Shown in pieces: positions 44,809-56,425 of a DNA stretch of 64,000 bases. The notes beneath the pieces were generated by a model. The model did not search any database, was not told the origin of the DNA, and saw nothing but the letters and a program-made list of their open reading frames with translations. The translations under genes were made by a program, and so were the position numbers. Origin of the DNA: Otatea glauca (taxonomy: Eukaryota; Streptophyta; Magnoliopsida; Poales; Poaceae). The stretch is from contig CM070723.1 of NCBI GenBank assembly GCA_036346275.1, positions 46,268,743 through 46,332,742 of the forward strand. Reading direction: 5' to 3'. Position 1 is the first letter of the stretch; every line of letters begins with the position of its first letter.

Positions 44809-46565
44809 CATTTCTTCACCTCAGGGAGACCAGCCCTTGCCTTCCGACACTCCTTCAGCGAGTGGCTCTGCTCCTACCTCTTCTGTGCATGAGGTAGAGG
44901 CCACTTTTGCTTCTGGTCCTCCCCGACATATCCGGAAAGCTCATTCACCTGATCAGATCATTGGTGATCTGTTTGAGCGGGTCACTCGCTCAAAATTAGG
45001 TTTGTCCAGCCGCTTCCACTGCCTTCGTTGCCTCCTTTGAGCCGAAGGATGTTTCTCATGCATTATCCGATGAATCGTGGATTAATGCTATGCATGAGGA
45101 ACTTGAGAACTTTGAGAGGAACAAGGTATGGTAGCTTGTCGAGCCCCCATCTAGTCATAATGTCATTGGGACCAAGTGGGTGTTCAAAAACAAGCAGAGT
45201 GAGGATGGGGTTGTCATTCGCAACAAGGCTAGGCTAGTTGCACAGGGCTTTTCTCAGGTTGATGGTCTTGACTTTGAGGAGACTTTTGCCTCTGTAGCTA
45301 GACTAGAGGCTATTAGGGTCCTGCTTGCATTCTCTGCATCCCAGGGCTTCAAGCTCTATCAAATGGATGTCAAGAGTGCATTCCTCAATAGCTATATTGA
45401 GGAAGAGGTTTATGTCAAACAACCTTCAGGATTCAAGAACCCCAAGTTTCCGAGTCATGTATACAAGCTCTCCAAAGCTTTGTATGGACTCAAGCAGGCC
45501 CCCAGAGCATGGTATGAGAGGCTCAAGTCTTATCTTCTCAGCCATGACTTCAAAATGGGCTTAGTAGACAAAACTCTGTTCATCAGACACCATGAGTCTC
45601 ATTTTCTTCTTGTCCAGATTTATGTGGACGATATCATTTTTGGTGTCTCATCTCATTCGCTTGTGTCTCGGTTTTACGAGGTGATGAGCACAGAGTTTGA
45701 GATGAGTATGATGGGCGAGTTGAGCTACTTTCTTGGCTTCCAAATCAAGCGGACTCGGAGGGTACTTTCTTGCATCAAGGCAAGTATACCGTTACCTCCC
45801 GAGGCGCTGATATGTCCGATGGGAAGCCGGTGATGACTCCTATGGCCACCATCTTGTCCTCGAGCCCGATGAGGATGGTGAGCCCGCTGATCAAAAGGAG
45901 TTTCGAGCATGATCGGCTCCTCTTGTACCTCACCGCTCGAGGCCGAACATACATTTCTTTGTGTGTCCGTGCGCTCGATTTCAAGCTTCTCTCGCGCTCT
46001 CACCGCCAAAGGTCAAGCGCATCTTCGTGTACCTTCGTGCTACCATCGATTATGGTATTTGGTACTCTTCGCCTTCTTGTCTATCTCTTAGAGCCTTTTT
46101 CGATGCCGACTTTGTCGGGTCAGAGGATAGATAGGAAGAGCACTTCCGCACTTGCCAATTTATTGGCACTTCTCTTGTTTCTTGGTCATCTAGGAAGCAA
46201 GATGGGGTTGCATACCACCACCGAGGCCGAGTATGTTGTTGCGACCGATTCTTTGTCAGAGCTGTGTGCTCTGGATGAGATCGACCTTACATGACTATGG
46301 GTTAGAGATAGAGAGTGTGCCGCTTTTCTGTGACAACACTTCAGCTATTTGCATTGCTAAAAACCCAGTGCAACATTCCCGGACCAAACACATTGATATT
46401 AGATATCACTTCCTTAGAGACCATATGGAGAAGGGAGATATCGCGCTTCAGTTCGTAGAGACTGACCTTCAATTAGCCGATATCTTCACCAAGCCTTTGG
46501 ATAGCTCCAAATTTGTTGCCTTGAGGAGTGAGCTTGGAGTCGTGAGCCCTTACGGCCTTTCGTGA
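44809..46565 (+). pseudogene. pol: SIRE-3 pol C-terminal part: RT and RNase H (broken)
   Basis: The linker resumes with ISSPQGDQPLPSD. RT is open from 45180 to about 45765: NKQSEDGVVIRNKARLVAQG, YQMDVKSAFLN, LYGLKQAPRAWYERL and an intact catalytic IYVDDIIFG. A frameshift follows FQIKRTR, and the connection and first half of RNase H (45770-46290) are scrambled by many one-base changes around CAG/CTG. The last segment is open (FCDNTSAICIAKNPVQHSRT) to the stop at 46563. Confidence 0.88.
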
Positions 46566-48066
46566 GGGAGAGCTGATTTGTATATTATGTATTATATGTT
46601 TTCTTCCAGCTTTTCTTTTCTTTGTATTTCTTTTGGGTGACTTTGGGCTTGTTTTCTTGAGGTGAGTTCACTCACTTAGACTTCTGGCATGCCTTCCATG
46701 GACCTCTTATCTTGTGCTTTAGGTTGCTATCATGCGTGATTAGCTGTTCTCTCTTCTCTCTAGGTTGAGTTCTCTCACAGTCTTATAAGTCTAGCAGGTA
46801 TTGGGCCTCCTAGGTAGACTGGGTCTGTGTGCACTCCTTAGTTGGGATCTAGAGTCAGCTTCCCTATGTCAGTCACTGGGAAGATAAGAGCGAGTCTAAG
46901 CCGTAGTGAGTCTCTTATACCTTTTCTATGCTCTATAGCCATCAAGTTTTGCAGTTTCTCGACTTCTTCTCCTCATTCTGTTTTTCTGTTTATTATTGAG
47001 TTCATTCGGTTTTTCTTTGTGCCTAATCTTGATAATAACTCAACTTTAACCAGATTTGAGCTTAAAATTGATTCATTTGTTGAGGGGGAGTTTGGGAATC
47101 TGCTCGTGCATTGCATATAGATCGCATTTCTGCTTAATGAGCTTTGTCTATTATGCAATTGATTTCTTCTTCATGCTATACACCATGCTGCATCATATGG
47201 AGGAAATCACTAGCTCAGGTATGTCCAAGTTCATTTAACTTGCTAAGCTTAAAAATGAAATAAGCCTTAAATGAAAAACTTGATGAAACTGTTGGTTTTA
47301 CTTGCTAGGTTTCTTCTCTAGAGGTTTGTGCCATAATTTGAGAAATTTTGGAGTTCTCTAGAGTCCCTATAACAATTTGGGTGAAACTAGTTTGATCCAT
47401 GCTATAGTCCTTCAATTGCTCATGAATCATTGTGCTAAAAATGAAAATTAAACAAAATTGACTCTTCTTGTGCACACACGACTCAACACCTTGCATTCAC
47501 AAGACCGCTTCCCATTGCACTTGGGATGAACTTGGAATACATCGTGTTTGACCTAGACCATCCTCTTAAGAGTTCATCTTGAGATGGTCGCATACGGCTT
47601 GAGTCAATTGGTTGTCAAAAGAAAATGCAAATAAATTAAAAACAAAGACATATGTGGGTAAAGAATGCAAATAATGTCAAACATTTGCACGCCTCTATGT
47701 CTTGTATGATGATAAATCAAAATTTGCATTAAGAGATAAATGAGCCCGAAGGACCTTGTATGCTCTTCTAGATTCCCCAAAGTGTTGAGTAGGTTGAACT
47801 CTAGGTTTTCCTTTTGATCCTTAGAGTGGCTATTCTTCTATTTTTGAAACTAAAGCTAAGTGTTGCACTTGTCAAATCTTGCTAAAAATGATATATTCAA
47901 AACTAAGCTCAGATTTGCACTTGGACATGTCTTAGTTTAGTCATCTTCTGAAATTGACAAGCTTGGTGTAATATCCTTCCATTTTGATCAATTGGATAAT
48001 CTTCAAAGCTCTTTCGATTGCATTTCTTGCATACATAAAAAGAGGGAGAAAATTCCATTTTGATGC
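46566..48066 (+). other. SIRE-3 3' untranslated region, left part
   Basis: Collinear with 28181-29460 of SIRE-1. It contains the purine run GTTGAGGGGGAGTTTGG (about 47080) and a hydrophobic frame at 46842-47120 like the one in SIRE-1. It is split by Gypsy-2 at GATGC. Confidence 0.75.
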
Positions 48067-48620
48067 TGTCGACTTTTGTGGTCGGCAATGAATTTATGGG
48101 GTAGGCGCTCGATCTCAAAATCGAAGGTCACACAAGACAAGGGTTTATACAGGTTCAGGCCCTCAGCGGTGGAGGTAATACCCTAATCCTGTGTGCTGGG
48201 ATTATATGGATCTCTTGGATCTGAGGATGCTCAAAGCGCAATATGCTCTGGGCGATATGAAGTGTTCTATGCTCTATGGCTTGATTGCTCTATGCTTGGA
48301 TGATCGGATCCCTATGTTGTTGCCCGCCCTCTCCCTTATATAGCGGGGGTGGGGCGGCTTACAGAGTCCTGATCGGTTTGGAGATTCCGATCGGTTACAA
48401 GATTCTAGTCAGTTAATAGGATAGAGTTTACATCCTTATCTACCCTATTAACGACTTGACATAAACCGTATCTATCATATCTAAATATAAATTCAACTTC
48501 CTTTAGGATATGTCCTCTGCGCACGGCAATGGGCTCGACGCGGGAGTATCTTCTGGGCCTCCCTCTTGGGCTTGTCATGAGGGTACCCGGGTTCTTATAT
48601 TCCACAGTAGCCCCCGAGTG
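48067..48620 (-). repeat. Gypsy-2 3' LTR and polypurine tract
   Basis: In element orientation the LTR begins TGTGGAATATAAGAACC at 48606 and ends AAAAGTCGACA at 48067; the tract ACTCGGGGGCTAC lies just upstream (48619-48607). The TATA box (minus CTATATAAGGG) is at about 48336-48343. It differs from the 5' LTR chiefly at CAG/CTG sites. Confidence 0.9.
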
Positions 48621-49030
48621 CTTCATGATCCGACTGCTTTGCCTCGAACTCTGTGCCTGAAATCCCAACTGGTTTTCTTACCCAATTGAAAATCTTCTTT
48701 CTACCTCACGCGAATTATGAAGAACTCGATTATAGATCTTGACCTTGCTTTTCCTAAGTACAACCCTTTATCGGGCAGTCTTTACTGAAAACAGCTTCGC
48801 AAACTCCTTTTTGTGTCATAAAAATGTAGATTTGATATTTTTCCCGCCCGAAGCTTTTAATGATCATCACGAAAATCATCGGGGCGGTCTTCGAGGTCGT
48901 CTTGTTTTCCTGCGCCAACTCGATCTGCTGAATGGAACCCTTTGTCTTCTAGAATCGCATTAATCTTTAAATCCCTTCAGCTCCCGACGCTTAATCTCTT
49001 GGCACTCATTCCAATTTTATCAAAATCGCC

Positions 49031-49038
49031 TATAAAAG
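49031..49038 (+). promoter_or_regulatory. TATA box before Gypsy-2 small antisense ORF
   Basis: CCTATAAAAGCC on the plus strand, about 70 bases before the small ORF's first codons. It is a near-perfect plant TATA box facing away from the 3' LTR. Confidence 0.55.
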
Positions 49039-49101
49039 CCGCACCAACACTTCAAAACGTATTTCAACGCCTTTCACTCTCCATTTTTTTTACTTCTAGC
49101 T

Positions 49102-49272
49102 CCTGCCTCCATCATTCCTCAGTGGTACCATTACGCTGAGGTGGATCCTAGGCTGGTCAAGCGCTGGGAGGAGTTCGACCGAGCCTTTGATGAACAGCTG
49201 GAGGAATCAGCGAAGAGGCGCGATCGCGAGGCCATCAATGTTCTCATCGGCGCCCCCGCCTTAGCAGGCTAG
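49102..49272 (+). pseudogene. Small acidic antisense ORF of Gypsy-2
   Basis: A frame of 56 codons runs from a CCT where ATG would be expected (next residues Ala-Ser, as in MAS of Gypsy-1) to a TAG at 49270. It contains YAEVDPRLVKRWEEFDRAF and LEESAKRRDREAINVLI, which align with the helical segment of the Gypsy-1 small ORF. Acidic N-terminal half and mixed-charge helix; no known family. The lost start codon suggests it is inactive in this copy. Confidence 0.55.
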
Positions 49273-49659
49273 GATTCCTCGTTGAAGCGCTATTACGGAG
49301 GCCATGGGAGGTGTAATTTTCATCAGATCTGATTTAGCTGCATAATGCCCGAAAATTATTGTACATAATAAAGAAATACCTTTGTAGGAAAGTCTCTCGT
49401 CCATCTTTTGATCATGTACTAGTCCCGCTCTTGGGCGTTTTAGACCTTGTGCGCACTTTATCCCGAAAGTAGGCGCCTATCCGCCGCAGACATAGCTTAG
49501 GCTCGACTTGGAGCACTTCGTGGCCCTTGACCAGCCGATTCAATATCTGAGTGTCACGAATTAAAGCTTCTAATCTTGGAACGTAACAAGGCCTTTCTGA
49601 TTCGTAGCCGATCGATACCTACGCCCTTAGGACGCGGCTTAGGCTTTCTTGGTGTGATT
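49273..49659. other. Spacer between small ORF and array
   Basis: Contains GTACATAATAAAG, which could act as a polyadenylation-type signal for the small ORF, at about 49360. Nothing else is recognised. Confidence 0.3.
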
Positions 49660-49975
49660 TCACTTGCATAGCTCTTGGCCGAGTGATACCCTTTCCCGAC
49701 TGATGTCGGACATGGTTTAGTGCTCTCATGGAGCGTATTACTTATATGGCTCTTAGCCGAGTGATACCCTTTCCCGACTGATGTCGGATATGGCTTAGGC
49801 TCTCCTGGAGCGCATCACTTACGTGGCTCTTGGCCGAGTGATACCCTTTCCCGACTGATGTCGGATATGGCTTAGGCTCTCTTGGAGCGCATCACTTACG
49901 TGGCTCTTGGCCGAATGATACCCTTTCCCGACTAATGTCGGATATGGCTTAGGCTCTCTTGGAGCGTATCACTTT
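49660..49975. repeat. 77-bp tandem array in Gypsy-2
   Basis: Four units; CCCGACTGATGTCGGA recurs at 49695, 49773, 49850 and (as CTAATG) 49927. Each unit also has GGCTCTTGGCCGAGTGATAC and GGCTTAGGCTCTC. The last two units contain TACGTGGC, an ACGT-core motif. It sits between the small ORF and the aORF, the same place as the unrelated 81-bp array of Gypsy-1. Confidence 0.85.
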
Positions 49976-50515
49976 TAGATCCGAAAGGCATCTGTACTCG
50001 TTCAAAACGATGTACGGCATTCTTAGCTCTCGTGGAGCACGCCCGTGGACCCATACCCGTTTGGGCTCACGCCTTGCGGTACATGATTCCGTCATGCGGT
50101 AACCACCCAAGGGCCCAACGTGGGGCGTACCGTAAGAAGATAAGTTTTTATTCAAGTTGGAAAACCATCCACATTCCGTTTATTACGGTAAGTGGGAAAC
50201 GAGCCCTATCATGAGGGTGACGTGATTTCAACGTGATCCGGTCAAATCCTGTCAATCCCGTAAATCGAGGCAACAGGCCTGCAGATCATTTATGAGGAAT
50301 ATGAAGGGTTGAGACGTTTCGCAGCCTTTTCCCACCGATAATCGGCAGAGACCTTACTGTTCCTTTCTTTAAAAGCGGGTCGCACGACGCCGATGATTCA
50401 TCTTTCCGTCGTGCTTTTTCTCCTTTCGCCCTCTCGCCTCTCCGAGCTCTCCGCCACGAGGTTTAACCTTTGCCGCTCTTGTCTTCTCAAGTCATCGTTA
50501 TTCTTTCTCGCAAGA
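49976..50515 (+). promoter_or_regulatory. Region upstream of Gypsy-2 aORF
   Basis: Noncoding. A TATA-like CTTTAAAAGC at 50367-50376 lies about 140 bases before the preferred aORF start at 50516. A pyrimidine-rich stretch full of TTTCTCC and CTCTC follows and resembles a plant 5' leader. The role is inferred from position. Confidence 0.4.
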
Positions 50516-52226
50516 ATGTCTTCCTCTACTTCTTCTCCGCTTCACCACAAGATTGGACGACCTCGACCACAACCGAGGAGAAGCCGATATCCATGGTGAA
50601 CGACGGATCCGCCCGACCGCCCTCGATCTCCGCTCGCCCGGCCGACGGTTAATCCGTCCCGACTCCCCGCTCCGAGGAGGTGGTGGTTTTCGAATCCTTT
50701 TTCCACCGCGGCCTTGGTCTTCCGATCAATTCTTTTCTTCGCGGCCTTCTTTTCTTTTATGACATCGAATTGGTGAATCTAAACCCCAATTCTATCCTTC
50801 AAATTTCCCTTTTTGTTCACCTTTGTGAAGCTTTTCTGGGCATTAGCCCCCATTTCGACCTCTTTCGTCACCTCTATCTCCTGAAGCCCTATCCCTCCAA
50901 AAACGACCCCAAGGTTATTGGGGGCGCTGGATTCCAGCTGCGAGAAGGGCTGAAGAAGGACTACTTTGCCATTCCTGTCAAGACCTCCAACAAGGGCTGG
51001 CATCGGGAATGGTTCTACTGCGCCAACCTCGATTCATCTTTGCCTCCGTTCACTGGGCACCGCCCCAATGTGTCTATTTCCTGGGGTTCTACCCCTGATT
51101 CTTCTGACTTGGATCAAGTGTCCGAGCTCTTGGCCTTGATCGGAAAGCTGAAGGATAGCGGGCTTACAGGAGTGGGTTTGGCTCTCCACTTCCTCGCCCG
51201 CCGGGTCCAGCCTCTGAAGGAGCGAGTTCATCTAGGTTTCGCTTATAGGGGAGAAGATGACCCGACCCGGGAACGGCCCGACGCCTTGCCAAGGGAGAAG
51301 TTACGCACTAGGGCCGGAGAATTCTTTATCCCGAGCGTCGACATTTTATCCGTCAAGTGTTCAAATCTTTCAACATATCACGCCTCCTCCTGCGGTAAAC
51401 GATTCTCTGGTAGTTTTATGTTTTCGTTCTCTCAAGTTATGCTAACTCTTGATCTTTATTTCGTGATCGCACGCCTTCTTGATGTTCCTCCTCTTCCGAA
51501 ATGCCTCTCGCCGGTGCCTCTCAGAAGCAGGGACGCGATCTCGTGGGGCCCCGCTATGAAGAAGGGGAAGAAAATACTGTCTGATGACCTTGTGGGCCCC
51601 CGACACCCGGTCGGTGGTCCCAAGATTCAGGATCCGCCCGCACGAACGCCAGCGCCTTCAACTCCTCTCACTGATGAGCCTGTGGCTTCGACGCGCCCCG
51701 AGTCGAAGGACTCGGGTTTTCAAGAGAGGCCCGGGGCACCAGTCGGCGGCGGTCCGATTGGTTCTTCCGGGGGTGGGCCTGCTATTCGCAGGAAGCCCAC
51801 GATGAGAATGAGGAAATCTAGCAGTGTCCGCATTCGCTGACTCCTTCTTTTATTCTTCGGTCCCACGACGATTCTTTTCATAGGGACCTTCGCTTGATAC
51901 ACCTATCGGGTTTCGCACGGGGCCCCGCAGGTCGGGTCCTCGAATTCATACCTCGGGAAACCGCTCGAGGGCGCTGAAGTGTTTCCCACCCTCCGCCGCC
52001 GTCTCTGCGCCGCCTTGCCCTCGCGACGGATCCGTTGCTCTGAGCCACCGCCGCTCGTTCCACGAGGTTGAAGAGATTGACCGAGTCCCACCACCGCCGC
52101 CCTCGACTAATAAGATACCGCTTTGTCGATGATGAAGGTTTGAAGCTTTTGGACGACCCGGAGGAGGAGCAAAAAGAGAGGGATGATTTTTTCATCCATG
52201 CCAAGGCTTGTGCACATGCCGCCCAG

Positions 52227-52305
52227 GTGAGCGTTCCTCCGAGAACTGCTGTATCTCTACTTCCGCCCTTTCTCATGCGCTTACCTTTCGTCATGATGAT
52301 TATAG
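52227..52305 (+). other. Candidate intron in Gypsy-2 aORF
   Basis: Donor GCCCAG/GTGAGC and acceptor GATTATAG/AGAATAGG (79 bp). The upstream exon ends HAKACAHAAQ; the downstream exon continues RIGERFERKFEYIQR in phase 0 before a frameshift. Confidence 0.6.
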
Positions 52306-52511
52306 AGAATAGGGGAGCGCTTCGAGCGGAAATTCGAGTACATTCAAAGGATGCTCCCGAGATCGGACCGCCAGAATACTGGCCGACCTAGAACGCATCA
52401 AAGCCGAACATGCGGCCGAGCTGCGATCCCTTCGGTCCGAGCTCCAGACGTTGCGGATGGAACAAAACGCTCTACGCCAGGAGAAACTAGATGTCACCGG
52501 CTCTCTCCGAG

Positions 52512-52587
52512 GTAGCTATCTCTTGGGTTGCTTCACGTTGTTTTTTGCTTAGTCGACTAACTTGCCAATCTTCTGTGTTTGCTCCAG
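52512..52587 (+). other. Candidate intron in Gypsy-2 aORF
   Basis: Donor CCGAG/GTAGCT and acceptor TTTGCTCCAG/CCC (76 bp) with a T-rich interior. The upstream coiled-coil frame (QEKLDVTGSLR) joins in phase to ARDSTVAKLEGKL. Confidence 0.7.
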
Positions 52588-52676
52588 CCCGGGACTCAAC
52601 TGTCGCGAAGCTCGAAGGGAAACTTAAAACCGTGGAGGATTCCCGAGCAAAGCTGGACAAGTGCTTTGAAGTTATG

Positions 52677-52735
52677 GTGGTCGACTAGTTTTTGCTTGAT
52701 CCTTTACTATCTTCTCTAATCGCTTTGTCTTGCAG
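52677..52735 (+). other. Candidate intron in Gypsy-2 aORF
   Basis: Acceptor CTTTGTCTTGCAG with a strong pyrimidine tract; the donor is less clear (ATG/GTGGTC, giving 59 bp, short for a plant intron). The following exon reads EYKVKTQAQYTVFGERVKAH in a frame one base off the simple junction, so the exact donor is uncertain. Confidence 0.45.
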
Positions 52736-53357
52736 AGTATAAGGTCAAAACTCAGGCGCAATACACCGTCTTCGGCGAGAGGGTTAAAGCTCACGAGGCT
52801 TCTGCTACCGAGCCCGGGATGCTTCTAGCCCTCACGAGTTCGCTTCATCCAGTGGGCGAGGCCACTCAGCAGAGCGGTCGTCATCCGGTGAAGCAAGCCC
52901 GGGCGCCAAGAACCTCATCAAGGAGATACGGCCGGCGGTGCACCAAACCTCGCTATCACCAAGTCCATCTATCCCCGGGTGGATCTGGAGGCCATTAGGG
53001 AAGGCTACGCTCGCAATGTTGACGAAGACCGGGCTGCCGAGCTCTTGAAGGAAGTCAGGGACACTTTTTTGTCAATTGTAGAGACTCTTGACCTTTAAAG
53101 GTGTAAAAGTTGTTCCCTGTTTATCCTTCATGTCCATTAAGAATTGATAGTAGATGTGCACGCCTTCGAGTGGTTTGACTGGTGATCTTTGTTCATCTGA
53201 CTCCAGCCCCCAGGCTCTTGGATATGGTTCAAGAATCTTGTCCCTGAGCCTTAACATAAGAGCGAAGCACTCGAATTCACGATTATAAAGGGAATTATAT
53301 GAAAATGACTTTTTCAATCGAACTTTTATTCGTAAAGGATTAAATGAAGTACAAGAC

Positions 53358-54591
53358 TTAAGCAAAAAAGCGACGTAGCTGTTCTATATTCCAAGTATTG
53401 CTGATTGCTGACCCATCTTCTCGCTTAAGTTTATAAGCTCCGGGACGAACTATTTCATCGATGATGTAAGGGCCCTCCCAACTCGGGGAGAGTTTGTGCT
53501 CGCATCTTTGATTCCTCCTTAGGACTAGATCTCCTTTGAAGAAAGCGCGGCTTTTTACGTTGCGCCCATGATAACGTCGTAATCCTTGGAGGTATTTCGC
53601 CGATCGGATTGTTGTGATGTCCCTTGCTTCTTCCAATCGCCGAGATCTTCTAGCCGGTGTCTTTCGACGCAACTTCTTCATAACTCCAACCCGCGGGATC
53701 CGAATTTAACTCGGTTGGTAAGACCGCATACGTACCATATACCGTAAAGAAAGGTGATCGCCGGTTGCTCTCATGGGGTGGTTCATAGTCCCCAAAGCAT
53801 CAAGGCGGTTCTTTGATCCACCGAGTGGCATATGGTTGAGTCGATCGAAAATCCTCGCTTTTATGCCTTGGAGCACCATGCCATTGGCTCGCTCTACTTG
53901 TCCGTTACTTCGGGGGTGCGCGATCGACACGAAGCAAATTCTTATGCCCACTCCACACCAATCTTGAAATACTTCGCCTCAATCGAAAGTGCCGTTATCC
54001 GTGATGATTCGGTTGGGTACGCCAAATCTAACCACGATTTTGTGAAAAAATTCTCTGGCCTTTGCCGCCGTGATAGTGGCGACTGGTTTAGCCTCAATCC
54101 ATTTGGTGAATTTATCAATAGCAACGAAAACATGAGTACAGCCTCCTTGAGCCTTCTTCAGAGGTCCCACCATGTCGAGCCCCCACACCGCAAATGGCCA
54201 TGTAATCGGGATAGCCTGTAATTCCTGCGCCGGTTTGTTCATCTGACGTGCGAAAAACTGACATCCTTCGCATGTCCGGACGATGTCCTCCGCATCCGTG
54301 ACAGCAGTTGGCGAAAAGAACCCTTGGCGATAGGCTTTTCGGACCAGGGTCGACGATGCCGCATGGTTCCCACAAATTCCCGAGTGAATTTCTTTGAGCA
54401 AATCTCTCCCTTCTTGTTCCGATATGCATCGTCGCAAGATGCCCAAGAGCTTTTTCAGAGAGTTCCTTTCTTACGACTACATAACTCTTGCTTCGTCGCA
54501 TGATCCGCTCGGCTTGGACATGATCCTCGGGTAGCTTGTCTTCCGTCAGGTAGTCCAGGTACGGAGCTGTCCAATCTGGGGTGATCACCAA
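53358..54591 (-). pseudogene. pol: Gypsy-2 integrase (broken)
   Basis: From the N-terminal side: DWTAPYLDYLTEDKLPED, the H2C2 zinc module (HSGICGNHAASS ... RTCEGCQFFARQ), core D in WGLDMVGPLKKA, D in RIITDNGT and E in NGQVERANGMV. Frames change after TDNGT and again near 53700. The C-terminal part (KYLQGLRRYHGRNV, PSWEGPYIIDEIVRPG) is open to WNIEQLRRFFA-stop at 53358. No chromodomain. All three catalytic acidic residues are visible, though in different frames. Confidence 0.88.
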
Positions 54592-54654
54592 GACCTCTAC
54601 CTCTTCTTCTTTTTCTATCTGATCGTTCGACTTTGGTGAGCGCGAATTGTGGGT

Positions 54655-55371
54655 TTATGAATTTCTTCTACGAATATTCCCGCGGTACTTTGGACCGCAG
54701 ATCCCATCTTCGCTAATTCGTCTTACCGCTTCATTGTCCCGTCGAAGCACATGAACAAGCTCGAGTCCATCGAAGTTGCCTTCTAGCTTGCACACTTCTT
54801 GGCAATATGCTGCCATGTTGTCCTCAATACAAGACCATTCCTTCTGCACTTGATTGGCCACGAGCATTGAATCTCCGCGAACCGCCAGTCGTCGAATGCC
54901 GAGAGATATGGCGATACGGAATCCGTGAATGAGTGCCTCATACTCGGCGGCGTTGTTGGATGCGGGAAAAAATATTTGGAGGACATACCTCAATCTTTCC
55001 CCACTTGGTGATATGAGCACTATACCAGCCCCCGCGCCGCTGAGTATGAGGGATCCGTCAAAGTACATCGTCCAATACTCGAGATCTTCAGTAATCGCTG
55101 GGTGCTGCAATTCCGTCCACTCGGCCGTAAAGTCAGCGAGTGCTTGGGATTTGATAGCCGTGCGGGGTTTGAATTGAATGTCAAAAGCCCCGAGTTCAAC
55201 TGCCCATTTGGCAATTCTCCCAGTGGCCTCCTGGTTGTGAAGTATATCTCCGATCGGGAAGGAGGTGACCGCCGAAATGGCATGTTCTTGGAAGTAATGT
55301 TTAAGCTTGCGAGATGTAAGGAGCACGGCATATAATAGCTTCAGACTTGTGGATACCGCATCTTGATTCAC
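54655..55371 (-). pseudogene. pol: Gypsy-2 RNase H, Tat archaeal-type, in open frame
   Basis: A 238-codon open frame. The first part (LTSRKLKHYFQEHAISAVTS, IGDILHNQEATGRIAKWA) is the end of the normal gypsy RNase H. The second carries the added RNase H typical of Tat elements: MYFDGSLILSGAGAGIVL, SNNAAEYEALIHGFRIA, RGDSMLVANQVQKEW and VLRRDNE. The first Asp (YFDGS), Glu (AAEYEA) and Asp (RGDS) are in place. It would remove the RNA template during cDNA synthesis. The frame is lost at both ends. Confidence 0.85.
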
Positions 55372-56425
55372 TTAGGACTTCACGATGAAGTATACAGGGT
55401 GTTGGATTTTGTGCACATGAGCCGCTTCCTCCTTTCCACGACGATCGCAAAGATCGACTACGTGAGTCGCTGCCACGATATAGAGTAATAGGGTTCTTCC
55501 GCATCGTGAGACTAGTATGGGAGGTGTCGTCGAAGTCCTTCAGATCTTCAAATGCTTGTTGCGCTTCCAATGGTCCATGGAACTTTTCGGTTTCTTGAGC
55601 GGTTTGAAGAAAGGCATACCTCGCATACCCAACGGAGATGAACTCGCTTAGAGCGCCATGCACCCGTAAGCTTCGAACGCCCCTTTGGCAAGTCGGCGGT
55701 TCCATATCCGATATGGCCTTGACCTTCTCGGGTTTGCTTCAATGCTCTCGTGATATGATGAATCCGAGTAGTTTTCCCGAAGAAACTCCGAAAACACATT
55801 TCTCAGGATTCAGCTTCATGCTGAAAGCCCTTAGACTTTCGAAAGTCTCGGTAAGGTCCACGATAAGATCTTTCTTTTCCCGAGTTTTTACAACAACATC
55901 GTCCACATACGCCTCCACGTTGCGCCCAAGCTGGGCGTGAAAACACCGTTGTATCGCGCGCTGATGAGTTGCACCAGCGTTCTTTAGCCCAAACGCCATC
56001 GTGGTGTAGCAGTAAGCTCCGAAAGGCGTGATGAACGAGGTTTTGATGTGGTCTTCTTCTTTTAGGCGGATCTGATGATAACCTGAATATGCGTCAAGAA
56101 AGCTCAAAATTTCGCAACCTGCGGTCGAGTCAACCACCTGATCGATTCGGGGCAGGCCAAAGGGATCCTTCGGGCACGCCTTGTTGAGATCGGTATAATC
56201 AACGCACATGCGCCAAGTTTTATTCTTCTTTTGAACTAATACAAGATTCGCTAACCAATCAGGATGATACACTTCTTTGATAAAACCTGCGGCTAGGAGT
56301 TTCGTGATTTCTGCTTTATGGCGCCCGACGATCCGAGCAAACCGCCGAAGTTTTTGTTTGACGGGTTTTGACTTCTCATCAACATGGAGAGAGTGCTCGA
56401 TCACCTCCCTTGGTATGCCTGGCAT
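55372..56425 (-). pseudogene. pol: Gypsy-2 reverse transcriptase
   Basis: The frame 56425-55739 is open for 228 codons: FIKEVYHPDWLANLVLVQKK, MCVDYTDLNKACPKDPFGLP, FLDAYSGYHQIRL, TPFGAYCYTTMAFGLKNAGA and the catalytic AYVDDVVVKTRE, ending KLLGFIISREH with a TGA or TGA-like stop. The connection part (55705-55301) is frameshifted. The DD pair of the active site is intact. Confidence 0.88.

Larger units (their letters stand above)
50516..53098 (+). pseudogene. Gypsy-2 antisense ORF, Transposase_28-type, multi-exon
   Basis: I prefer the ATG at 50516 (MSSSTSSPLHHK), which is followed by a frameshifted stretch. The open frame 50680-51840 holds the domain shared with Gypsy-1: FFHRGLGLPINSFLRGLL, LCEAFLGISPHFDLF and KGWHREWFYCANL. 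It closes with a basic tail ending SSSVRIR. A possible intron begins at GCG/GTAAAC (about 51396). Downstream are short exons encoding FVDDEGLKLLDDPEEEQKE and a coiled coil (DLERIKAEHAAELRSLRSEL, TVAKLEGKLKTVEDSRAKL), separated by GT-AG intervals. The end is EVRDTFLSIVETLDL-stop at 53096. The gene converges on pol, leaving about 260 bp between the two stops. Function unknown; as in Gypsy-1, a basic middle and long coiled coil follow the domain. Confidence 0.75.
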
